DNA of 6,020 nt from a bacterium (GCA_021804315.1 JAJZHX010000032.1:1-6020); one strand, 5' to 3'; shown: positions 1-5,143, counted from the stretch's first letter. Notes: generated by a model from the letters alone, not told the origin. Made by a program: numbers and translations.

Positions 1-734
1 AAGTCAATGAAGACATCCTCAAGATTGGCCTGCTCAACTACTTGTTGCTTTTTAAAGCCTCTCTTTAATAGCTGCTTGATTAAATTAGCCGGTTTATCTA
101 AGGCAATAATCTTACCACTATCCATAATGGCTACCCTGTCACAAAGTAGTTCTGCCTCTTCCATATAGTGTGTGGTCATTATAACTGTTACGCCCTTGTC
201 TCTTACATACTTAATGAGTTCCCAAAGATTACGTCGAGCTTGAGGATCTAAGCCAGTTGTTGGCTCGTCGAGAAAAAAGACTTTAGGGCTATGGACTATA
301 GCTACAGCAATACTAAGTCTTTGCTTTTGCCCACCGGATAACTGTTCAACAAAATTATTAGCATATTCTGCTAGTTGAACCTCATCTAAAAAACTGATAG
401 GATCAACCTTTTCACCATAAGCAGCAGCGAACATTTCAATAATTTCTGTTAACTTCTGTTTATCCTGAAAGGCTGGAGTTTGTGGCTGAACACCAATAAC
501 ATATTTAACAGCCAAAGGATCACTAGCGACATCAATACCATCAATTTCAATGCTACCACCATCTATAGTTCGCATTGTTTCAATCATCTCTAATGTTGTT
601 GTTTTACCAGCTCCATTGGGGCCTAGAATACCAAAAATTTCACCTTTTTTAACTTCAAAAGAGATACCATTAACAGCAGTTTTTTCGCCGTATTGCTTTT
701 TAAGATTATTAACCTTTAAAATTATCTCGCTCAT
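1..734 (-). CDS. ABC transporter ATP-binding protein (ABC-2/drug exporter type), 3' end cut by window edge
   Basis: ATPase subunit that should power an ABC-2-type exporter from the cytoplasmic face of the membrane. I translated 244 residues on the minus strand from the ATG at 734. All nucleotide-binding motifs are present: Walker A GPNGAGKT (38-45), Q-loop Gln85 in GVQPQ, signature LSGGQ (132-136), Walker B VFFLDEP (152-158), D-loop GLDP (161-164) and H-loop His189 in TTHY. The last visible residues, NLEDVFID, match the C-terminal 'LEDVFxxLTG' block typical of the DrrA/CcmA-like exporter ATPases, so probably only a short tail, or a family-specific extension, is missing. A permease gene would be expected just beyond position 1; it is not in view, so the substrate (drug, lipid, polysaccharide) cannot be named. 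There is no Shine-Dalgarno sequence before the ATG, and a perfect TATAAT lies 10 bases upstream, suggesting a leaderless mRNA. Confidence 0.95.
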   Translation of the reverse strand, partial: MSEIILKVNNLKKQYGEKTAVNGISFEVKKGEIFGILGPNGAGKTTTLEMIETMRTIDGGSIEIDGIDVASDPLAVKYVIGVQPQTPAFQDKQKLTEIIEMFAAAYGEKVDPISFLDEVQLAEYANNFVEQLSGGQKQRLSIAVAIVHSPKVFFLDEPTTGLDPQARRNLWELIKYVRDKGVTVIMTTHYMEEAELLCDRVAIMDSGKIIALDKPANLIKQLLKRGFKKQQVVEQANLEDVFID

Positions 735-744
735 ACAGGTTGAT

Positions 745-750
745 ATTATA
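745..750 (-). promoter_or_regulatory. -10 box of the ABC ATPase gene, likely leaderless
   Basis: On the minus strand a perfect TATAAT ends 10 bases before the ATG at 734, which would place the transcription start within about 2-4 bases of the start codon. No convincing -35 hexamer is seen 16-18 bases further upstream, because that space is occupied by the terminator hairpin of the neighbouring small gene. No SD-like sequence lies between the -10 and the ATG. This is an inference from sequence only. Confidence 0.45.
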
Positions 751-757
751 TATTAAA

Positions 758-789
758 AAAATATCCGATAAATTAATATCGGATATTTT
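758..789 (-). terminator. Intrinsic terminator of the 64-residue protein gene
   Basis: A perfect 13-bp inverted repeat (758-770 with 777-789, core ATATCCGATA/TATCGGATAT) flanks a 6-base loop. In the minus direction it is followed by more T residues (755-757), completing a T-run of about seven. It lies 21 bases after the stop codon of the small gene at 810 and just before the -10 of the next gene. It therefore probably separates two transcription units on the same strand. In the plus direction the T-run is only four bases. Confidence 0.8.
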
Positions 790-809
790 ATTGATCACTA
801 AAACTTTAC

Positions 810-1004
810 TTACTTGCGCTTAACAGTTAGAAAACCGTTTCTTGGGTTTTCGTTAACTTCCATGTTTGAAGGAAGATCGGTGCCTTCTGGACGCTCATCC
901 TTACTAAAGTAATAAATAGTTTGCTTCTTACCGCCTCTAAGTGTAACATCCTTAGAATTTAAGTAGTAAGTTACACCCTTTGAGTTTGTGTGCTTGTATG
1001 CCAT
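810..1004 (-). CDS. Conserved small basic protein of unknown function (64 aa)
   Basis: A 64-residue, Cys-free, lysine-rich cytosolic protein with no signal peptide or membrane helix. The N-terminal two thirds (residues 3-35: YKHTNSKG, YYLNSKDVTL, GGKKQTIYYFSKD) reads as a series of short beta strands separated by turns. A Pro/Glu-rich stretch follows (38-54, including PEGTDLP), then a basic end, TVKRK. I recognise this style as a small protein found repeatedly in Saccharibacteria and related lineages, but I know of no assigned function. There are 12 Lys/Arg against 7 Asp/Glu, so nucleic-acid or ribosome binding is possible but unproven. The start is firm: an AGAGGGAG ribosome site lies 8 bases upstream of the ATG. 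A consensus-like promoter upstream and a hairpin/T-tract terminator downstream make it a stand-alone, probably well-expressed monocistron. Confidence 0.88.
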   Translation of the reverse strand: MAYKHTNSKGVTYYLNSKDVTLRGGKKQTIYYFSKDERPEGTDLPSNMEVNENPRNGFLTVKRK

Positions 1005-1012
1005 ATTTTAGA

Positions 1013-1020
1013 CTCCCTCT
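1013..1020 (-). promoter_or_regulatory. Strong Shine-Dalgarno sequence of the 64-aa gene
   Basis: The minus strand reads AGAGGGAG, with 8 bases to the ATG at 1004. This is a near-ideal match to the anti-SD and fixes the start. It contrasts with several neighbouring genes that have no SD at all. Confidence 0.75.
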
Positions 1021-1048
1021 TCTCTTTACCTTATAGTAGTGTACCCCT

Positions 1049-1078
1049 AACATACTCGCTTCAGTTTTTGTTTGTCAA
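1049..1078 (-). promoter_or_regulatory. Sigma70-type promoter of the 64-aa gene
   Basis: On the minus strand a perfect -35 TTGACA (1073-1078) is separated by 18 bases from the -10 TATGTT (1049-1054). Transcription would begin near 1042, giving a leader of about 37 bases that carries the SD at 1013-1020. This is the best two-box promoter in the window. Confidence 0.7.
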
Positions 1079-1181
1079 CCCTTTTTATCTATTTTTTTCA
1101 GGCTTTTAACTAATTAACACTTTAAATCATTGTTAAAACTAACTCAATTGATACTATTTATAATTAATTAAAATTTAGTAC

Positions 1182-1211
1182 TTGCAATTAACAATCATCT
1201 TGTATTACACT
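1182..1211 (+). promoter_or_regulatory. Candidate promoter of the 209-aa membrane protein gene
   Basis: TTGCAA (1182-1187), an 18-base spacer and TACACT (1206-1211) form a plausible but imperfect sigma70 promoter, with a leader of about 39 bases before the ATG at 1257. An alternative is the perfect TATAAT at 1159-1164, which lacks a good -35 and would give a leader of roughly 85 bases. The rest of the gap from 1079 to 1256 is very AT-rich, and I see no other gene in it. Confidence 0.35.
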
Positions 1212-1237
1212 GATTCGGTAACCATTAGCAATTAATA

Positions 1238-1246
1238 AAGGTGGAG
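1238..1246 (+). promoter_or_regulatory. Shine-Dalgarno sequence that fixes the 209-aa start
   Basis: AAGGTGGAG ends 10 bases before the ATG at 1257. A second in-frame ATG at 1266 (Met4) would be 19 bases away, so 1257 is preferred. Confidence 0.7.
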
Positions 1247-1256
1247 AGTAACAAAC

Positions 1257-1886
1257 ATGGATTTTATGAATAGAAGCACCCAACCTGCTGCACAACCAGC
1301 TGGTGTGCCGACGCCGGCAATGAATAGCGTCAGGCATTCATCATCAAAAAGTAAAGACAAGGATATGTGGACAAGACTCGGTATATTTGTCGGGGTTGTC
1401 TGCGTAGTAGTCTTACTAATAGGTATAATAGCCGCTTTATATGCCGGTAACAGTAACACTAAAGACACTGAGAGTAAGTACATTTATACCAATAAACTGC
1501 AGGCTGTGTTCTTAAATACCGGTCAAGTTTATTTTGGCAACATTAAGGTTCTAAATAATAATTTCTTAGTGTTAACTAACATATTCTATCTGCAAACTAA
1601 TTCATCTAATTCAAGTACTACTAGCACAACTTCAAGTTCAAGTAGTAACAATGTTAGTTTGGTAAAATTAGGTTGCGAACTTCATATGCCATATGATCAG
1701 ATGATTATTAACAGAGCATCTGTAACTTTCTGGGAAAACTTACAAAGTGGTGGTCAGGTTTCTAAAGCAGTTGCTACCTATAACAAGCAACATCCAAACG
1801 GTACACAGTGTACGGCTCAGACTTCAAGCTCAGGTAGCACAAGCACAAATGTTCAACCAAGTAACGGTGCAGCTGCTAAACCATAA
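1257..1886 (+). CDS. Single-pass membrane protein with external Ser/Thr-rich-linker domain, unknown function
   Basis: A 209-residue protein of unknown function. Residues 1-40 are a polar, probably disordered cytosolic segment (PAAQPAGVPTPA, then SSSKSKDKD). One membrane helix follows (about 41-62, LGIFVGVVCVVVLLIGIIAA), with no signal-peptidase site evident; the basic residues before it suggest N-in/C-out. The external part has a first block (75-113: YIYTNKLQAVFLNTGQVYFGNIKV, then LVLTNIFYLQ) and a low-complexity Ser/Thr/Asn linker (114-133). A second block (134-186) contains LVKLGCELHMPYDQMIINR and TFWENL, and a Ser/Thr/Gln/Pro tail ends the protein. Cys140 and Cys185 are both external and could pair. 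I recognise the two blocks as a recurrent Saccharibacteria-type membrane protein without assigned role. A strong SD and its own promoter suggest independent expression. Its stop is one base from the stop of the opposing gene. Confidence 0.88.
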   Translation: MDFMNRSTQPAAQPAGVPTPAMNSVRHSSSKSKDKDMWTRLGIFVGVVCVVVLLIGIIAALYAGNSNTKDTESKYIYTNKLQAVFLNTGQVYFGNIKVLNNNFLVLTNIFYLQTNSSNSSTTSTTSSSSSNNVSLVKLGCELHMPYDQMIINRASVTFWENLQSGGQVSKAVATYNKQHPNGTQCTAQTSSSGSTSTNVQPSNGAAAKP

Positions 1887-1887
1887 A

Positions 1888-2478
1888 TTAGGTTAGTTTT
1901 CTAAACATCCTAAAGATAATAGCGACTATTAGGCCTAAAAAGCTCAAAATGGTCGCTATTAAACTATATCCGGCCAGATCAGGTGACCAATTAGGAGAAA
2001 TAAAATCAAACTCATATAGCGATGGCGATACTTTCGGTAATTGATTGCTGTGGGATTCAATATAGTTCTCGATGCAAGGGACTCTTGTTCTTCCAGAAAA
2101 AGCGTTAGGAATTACTGTTTGACAATAATTTTGGGCATCAGTATAAAGCGAGGCATTATTATTAACTGACAGTTTACTTTCTTGCTCAAGTAAACGCTCG
2201 TAAGTATACTTGAGTTGAATCGGTGGATAGACCGAGTCATTACCAGCTGTTAAGGAAGTATTCATATTGTGGGTAACGTAAGCTTGTAAACGCTCGAGGG
2301 CGCCTACTACATTATTGTTATTTTTGTCGGCTAAATAAACTTGGGAGCGGAGCGTGCCCATATAATAATTATTTGATCTTAGAGCAATAACCGTTACGCA
2401 AGAGGAGATTAAAAAAATAACTGCTATAACATAAATTGGGCTGAATATAGTTGACTTAATGGATTGATTTTTGATCAT
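1888..2478 (-). CDS. Two-helix membrane protein with large extracytoplasmic loop, unknown function
   Basis: A 196-residue protein I cannot assign to a named function. An N-terminal helix (about 14-33, PIYVIAVIFLISSCVTVIAL) is preceded by lysines. A C-terminal helix (about 168-189) is followed by RMFRK. Both ends should therefore be cytosolic, and the 130-residue middle should lie outside. The loop starts with a helical-looking stretch (42-70: LRSQVYLADKNN, VVGALERLQAYV) and has a notable block, YPPIQLKYTYERLLEQE (84-100). It also has two cysteines (Cys119, Cys135) that could form a disulfide. The overall plan recalls helical sensor-like external loops flanked by two helices, but there is no HAMP, kinase or other output domain. 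There is no Shine-Dalgarno sequence before the ATG; the upstream 30 bases are almost pure A/T on this strand. It is divergent from the Mur ligase gene and convergent with the 209-aa gene. Confidence 0.85.
   Translation of the reverse strand: MIKNQSIKSTIFSPIYVIAVIFLISSCVTVIALRSNNYYMGTLRSQVYLADKNNNNVVGALERLQAYVTHNMNTSLTAGNDSVYPPIQLKYTYERLLEQESKLSVNNNASLYTDAQNYCQTVIPNAFSGRTRVPCIENYIESHSNQLPKVSPSLYEFDFISPNWSPDLAGYSLIATILSFLGLIVAIIFRMFRKLT
1917..1961 (+). repeat. 14-bp inverted repeat in the convergent gene tail
   Basis: Positions 1917-1930 pair with 1948-1961 as plus-strand RNA (one U-G wobble at 1927/1951) around a 17-base loop; the core is AATAGCGAC/GTCGCTATT. It starts 31 bases after the plus-strand stop at 1886 and lies inside the C-terminal helix codons of the minus-strand gene. 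No T-tract follows on either strand, so it is not a standard intrinsic terminator. It could define or protect the 3' end of the 209-aa mRNA, or be a coincidence of repetitive Ile/Ala/Val codons. Confidence 0.5.
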
Positions 2479-2524
2479 TTATATTTTTATTTTTTAGAAA
2501 CTATCATTACTATTGCATATAAAC

Positions 2525-2552
2525 TGGACTTATGGCAACTTAAAACTATAAA
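2525..2552 (+). promoter_or_regulatory. Candidate promoter of the Mur ligase gene, likely leaderless
   Basis: TGGACT (2525-2530), a 16-base spacer and TATAAA (2547-2552) give a fair sigma70 match. The -10 ends 8 bases before the ATG at 2561, so the mRNA would begin within a few bases of the start codon. No SD is present. The promoter lies in the 82-base divergent gap shared with the gene at 1888-2478, whose own promoter I could not pin down. Confidence 0.45.
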
Positions 2553-2560
2553 ATTATGCT

Positions 2561-3844
2561 ATGCATATTTATTTTTCAGGCATTGGTGGTGCTGGCATAG
2601 GTCCTTTGGCACAAATTGCCTTTCAGGCTGGCTATCAGGTTTCTGGATCAGATAAACAAGCTTCTAGCTATATAGACTACCTTAAAACTAAAGGCATAAA
2701 TAATATTGTCATCGGTCAATCTAAGAAAGACATTCTTAATATACACAAACAACAGCCAATAGATTGGCTGGTCTACAGCTCTGCCCTAACCTTAGAAAAT
2801 CCAGATCCTGACGAACTAAGATTTGCAAGAGATAATAATATTAAAATTAGTAAACGCGATCAGTTAATTAATCAGATCTTGATAGATAATGATTTAAAGT
2901 TAATAGCCATTGCTGGCACTCATGGCAAAACCACTACTACAGCTATGGTAACTTGGCTGTTTAAACAAAATGCTATACCTATTAGTTATTTACTGCCTGC
3001 TAAGACTACTTTTGCCGACATGGGTGAATTTAATCCCAATAGTCAATACTTTGTTTATGAAGCCGATGAGTTTGATAATAACTTTTTAGCATTTAGCCCT
3101 GCAGTTAGCTTAATTAGTGGAGTCTCTTGGGATCATCACGAATTCTTTCCAACTAGAGATGCCTATAAAGCCGCCTTTACTAAGTTTATTAAGCAGTCAA
3201 ACAAGACTTTTCTGTGGCCGGAAGACGCCAGTTATCTTAATCTAACTAAAAATCATAGCCTAGAAATTCTCAATGATAACCAAACTAAGCAAATAAGTTT
3301 AAAAGGCTACTACAACCGAAGGGATGGTTTATTGGCAATTAAGGCTGTTAAAAGCCTGACTAACTTTGCTGATAATCAACTTATCAAGCAAATCAATGGC
3401 TTCCCTGGCTTAAGCCGACGAATGGAGGAGATTATACCAGGATTATATAGCGATTACGCTCATACACCGGAAAAGATTATGGCAGCTATTAATACAGCAC
3501 TGGAAATCAGCGGAGGTAAAAAAAGACTAGTTATAGTCTACGAACCACTAACCGACAGACGTCAACATTATATCAAGCAAGACTACGGCCAGGTTTTTGA
3601 TGGCGTAAGTAAAATATATTGGCTACCAAGTTACCTAGCTAGAGAGGATAAAAATAGCCAAATTTTAAACCCTAAAGATCTAATAAAATATTTAGCTGAG
3701 CCAACTATTGCTGAACCTAAGAGTAAAAACCAAGCTTTAAAACAACTAATTAAGAAGCATCTTAAGGCTAATGATATGGTAATAGCAATTGCTGGTGGAG
3801 GTGGCGGATCTTTAGATGATTGGCTTAGACATGAGTTTAACTAA
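2561..3844 (+). CDS. murC: MurC-like UDP-N-acetylmuramate--L-alanine ligase (Mur ligase family)
   Basis: A 427-residue cytosolic Mur ligase, expected to join an amino acid (L-Ala if MurC) to UDP-MurNAc with ATP hydrolysis in peptidoglycan precursor synthesis. It has an N-terminal Rossmann-like UDP-binding domain (1-105) with GIGGAGIGPLA (8-18) and a GSDK turn (29-32). A central ATPase domain has the P-loop GTHGKTTT (119-126), acidic motif EADEFD (167-172) and WDHHEFF (190-196). A C-terminal domain carries SRRMEE (285-290) and the DYAHTP motif (298-303). It is slightly short for MurC (usually about 450-490). Two oddities stand out: the family's HNxxN block is YNRRD (251-255), and DYAHTP is closer to the MurE/CphA form than to the usual MurC DDYAHHP. 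The start MHIYFSGIGG fits the family; no SD precedes it. It stands outside any visible mur/fts cluster. Mpl (muropeptide recycling) or another Mur-family specificity cannot be excluded. Confidence 0.88.
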   Translation: MHIYFSGIGGAGIGPLAQIAFQAGYQVSGSDKQASSYIDYLKTKGINNIVIGQSKKDILNIHKQQPIDWLVYSSALTLENPDPDELRFARDNNIKISKRDQLINQILIDNDLKLIAIAGTHGKTTTTAMVTWLFKQNAIPISYLLPAKTTFADMGEFNPNSQYFVYEADEFDNNFLAFSPAVSLISGVSWDHHEFFPTRDAYKAAFTKFIKQSNKTFLWPEDASYLNLTKNHSLEILNDNQTKQISLKGYYNRRDGLLAIKAVKSLTNFADNQLIKQINGFPGLSRRMEEIIPGLYSDYAHTPEKIMAAINTALEISGGKKRLVIVYEPLTDRRQHYIKQDYGQVFDGVSKIYWLPSYLAREDKNSQILNPKDLIKYLAEPTIAEPKSKNQALKQLIKKHLKANDMVIAIAGGGGGSLDDWLRHEFN

Positions 3845-4173
3845 CGATTATCTCCTGAACCGCCTAAAACACCCCGATTTTTACGACTAGAAAGCTTTTT
3901 TAAGTTACTGTTAGCTACTTCATCAAATGAATAGCCCAGTTGTTTAGCGAAAACCGCAAGATACCATAAAACATCACCGAGTTCTTTAACTAGTTCTTGC
4001 TTATCTTTTTGAGTAATAAAACTATTTTGATCCCTAATAATTTTCTTGATCTTTTCGGCTACTTCTCCTGCTTCGCCATTAATACCGAGCACCCAGTGCA
4101 AAGTATCCTTAAAATCGTCATTAGTTGAGATAATCGTATCTAGTGCTTTTTCTTGATATTCATTAAAGGTCAT
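3841..4173 (-). CDS. MazG-like nucleotide pyrophosphohydrolase
   Basis: An all-helical MazG-superfamily enzyme of 110 residues, expected to hydrolyse (d)NTPs to NMPs plus pyrophosphate with Mg2+, thus cleaning the nucleotide pool. Metal-binding motifs are visible: GEAGEVAEKIKK (33-44; Glu34 and Glu37) and KELGDVLWYLA (63-73; Glu64 and Asp67), in the ExxE...ExxD arrangement. The C-terminus RGVLGGSGDNR is typical of the small single-domain bacterial forms, which are usually about 100-120 residues. I chose the ATG at 4173 because the family begins MTFNEYQ. A TTG at 4206 in the same frame would add 11 residues unlike the family, and a GTG at 4194 is a third option. A strong-looking GAGAGGG lies about 20 bases before the ATG, rather too far for standard SD use. 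It follows tsaC by 25 bases, so co-transcription is likely. The exact substrate is unknown. Confidence 0.9.
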   Translation of the reverse strand: MTFNEYQEKALDTIISTNDDFKDTLHWVLGINGEAGEVAEKIKKIIRDQNSFITQKDKQELVKELGDVLWYLAVFAKQLGYSFDEVANSNLKKLSSRKNRGVLGGSGDNR

Positions 4174-4198
4174 ATTGCCTATTAATTGTATCACCCTC

Positions 4199-4759
4199 TC
4201 AGTCAACTTTAATTTTTAGGGCACCTTGCCTAATTACTTCAACATAATCATCAACAATTCTAATAATCGTTGAGGGCAAGTTAGCTGATAAATCTCCGCC
4301 ATCAATATAAAAATCTACTTGGTCTTTAAAATAGTCTTTAGCTTGTTGAATGGTTGTGGCTGTTGGTTGAGCAGGTAAATTAGCGCTAGTAGCTAAGATA
4401 GGTCCAGTTTTTTCTAGCAAGTCTAATAGAACTGGGTCATTAGGTATACGAAAAGGTTGAGTCTTAAGCCCTTGGCTAAGATAATCTCGTTGATGTGGCA
4501 GAATCACACTAACCGGTCCTGGCCAATATTGTTTAACAGCCATAAGATAACGTCTTTTTATACCTAGTAACTCTAGCTGTTGTAAATTGGCCGCTAAAAC
4601 CGGAGCGGGTTTTAATTCCCTATCTTTAAGGGCATAAGCTCTAGTTACGGCTACTTGATCTAAAGCTCTGGCTACTAAACCATAAACGGTGTCTGTCGGT
4701 ATAACTCCTACGCTTCCTGAGCTCATTAACAACTTATAAGCTTTATCGAGGCTTGTCAA
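4199..4759 (-). CDS. tsaC: L-threonylcarbamoyladenylate synthase (YrdC/TsaC family)
   Basis: A 186-residue, single YrdC-domain protein. The family makes threonylcarbamoyl-AMP from Thr, bicarbonate and ATP, the first step of the universal t6A37 modification of ANN-decoding tRNAs. Motifs in order: VGVIPTDTVYGL (17-28); LKDRELKPAPV (44-54), corresponding to the KxR...P substrate pocket; WPGPVSVIL (79-87); FRIPND (103-108); LATSANLP (122-129); and GG...PSTIIRI (154-168), with Ser163-Thr164. The length fits TsaC rather than Sua5, which carries an additional C-terminal domain. The start is a TTG at 4759, supported by AAAAAAGG 11 bases upstream (inside the end of the preceding gene) and by the lack of any upstream in-frame ATG. 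Met12 would leave too short a lead-in to the first strand. It lies 7 bases after the 93-residue protein gene, so translational coupling is likely. Confidence 0.93.
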   Translation of the reverse strand: MTSLDKAYKLLMSSGSVGVIPTDTVYGLVARALDQVAVTRAYALKDRELKPAPVLAANLQQLELLGIKRRYLMAVKQYWPGPVSVILPHQRDYLSQGLKTQPFRIPNDPVLLDLLEKTGPILATSANLPAQPTATTIQQAKDYFKDQVDFYIDGGDLSANLPSTIIRIVDDYVEVIRQGALKIKVD

Positions 4760-4766
4760 TTGGCAT

Positions 4767-5048
4767 CTAACCTTTTTTATAAGCTAAAACAGCTAATATA
4801 GCCAGAACTACCACTATTACTACTGTCGCGACAATAGCAATTGTTTGATTGTTATTCTTAGCTGGCTTAGATAAAACTGTTGGTTGATTACTAGATGGTA
4901 TCTCTTCATTGGCCGGTAACTGTTCGTTGGGTGGCTGTTCAACACCTTGGGGTTGTTCTTTGTTTGGCTCAGGGCCAACATTTTGATTATTATGAGCTAG
5001 CATAGGATCTTGGTTAGCAGTGGCTTGAGAAGATTGATTAGGCTCCAT
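4767..5048 (-). CDS. Small tail-anchored, disordered Pro/Gln/Asn-rich membrane protein
   Basis: A 93-residue protein of unknown function. Residues 1-67 are low-complexity and acidic, rich in Asn, Gln, Pro and Glu (EPNKEQPQGVEQPPNEQLP), and almost certainly unstructured. Residues 68-90 form one strongly hydrophobic Ile/Val/Ala/Leu helix, and the protein ends with YKKG. The C-terminal lysines predict a cytosolic end, which would put the disordered N-terminus outside without a classical signal peptide; the opposite orientation (tail anchor) is also possible. There are no cysteines. It is the first gene of an apparent three-gene minus-strand operon with tsaC and the MazG-like gene. Its stop codon is 7 bases from the tsaC start. 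No SD precedes the ATG; an extended -10 lies immediately upstream. Confidence 0.75.
   Translation of the reverse strand: MEPNQSSQATANQDPMLAHNNQNVGPEPNKEQPQGVEQPPNEQLPANEEIPSSNQPTVLSKPAKNNNQTIAIVATVVIVVVLAILAVLAYKKG
4771..4778 (-). promoter_or_regulatory. SD for the TTG start of tsaC, inside the upstream gene
   Basis: The minus strand reads AAAAAAGG, with 11 bases to the TTG at 4759. It lies within the last Lys-Lys-Gly codons of the preceding CDS. An ATG at 4766 directly abuts that gene's TAG, but it is out of frame with tsaC and stops after seven codons, so it is not the start. Confidence 0.5.
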
Positions 5049-5054
5049 AAAACT

Positions 5055-5063
5055 ATATTAGCA
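5055..5063 (-). promoter_or_regulatory. Extended -10 promoter of the 93-aa/tsaC/mazG operon, likely leaderless
   Basis: On the minus strand TGCTAATAT fits the extended -10 pattern TGnTAtAAT, which can work without a -35; none is visible. The hexamer ends 6 bases before the ATG at 5048, so transcription would start at or next to the first base of the start codon. No SD exists in this stretch. Confidence 0.45.
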
Positions 5064-5128
5064 TAAAAATTTTAGGGAGAGATATTTAATTATTTGTTTT
5101 ATAAGTTTTTTTAAGTTAAATTTTTAGA

Positions 5129-5134
5129 TAAAAT
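5129..5134 (+). promoter_or_regulatory. -10 box of the LssY_C gene, likely leaderless
   Basis: TAAAAT (5/6 to consensus) ends 9 bases before the ATG at 5144. There is no SD, only A/T bases, and the -35 region is a T-run without a good hexamer. It shares the 95-base divergent gap with the extended -10 on the other strand. Confidence 0.35.
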
Positions 5135-5143
5135 ATTATAAAA

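Noticed and set aside
550..756. Open frame of 68 codons on the plus strand
   Set aside because: It is antisense to the ABC ATPase Walker A region, which is unmistakable on the minus strand, and it has no SD or family features.
1184..1235. Direct repeat GCAATTAA at 1184-1191 and 1228-1235 as an operator
   Set aside because: An 8-base AT-rich word repeated once in AT-rich DNA is expected by chance, and the two copies are not on a helical-phase pattern I can defend.
1232..1483. Open frame of 83 codons on the minus strand with hydrophobic residues
   Set aside because: It mirrors the membrane-helix codons of the 209-aa plus-strand gene, which has the promoter, SD and domain structure.
2464..2655. 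Open frame of 63 codons on the plus strand overlapping the Mur ligase start
   Set aside because: It is a different frame from the clear Mur ligase N-terminus (GIGGAGIG), and its tail is Trp/Cys-rich out-of-frame translation.
4174..4206. Eleven-residue N-terminal extension of the MazG-like protein from a TTG at 4206
   Set aside because: The family begins at MTFNEYQ, the TTG has no SD, and this start would overlap tsaC. The ATG at 4173 is simpler.
4743..4766. Seven-codon ORF from the ATG at 4766, directly after the TAG of the 93-aa gene
   Set aside because: Its position is curious (TAGATG), but the SD is only 4 bases away, the frame differs from tsaC and nothing marks it as a real leader peptide.
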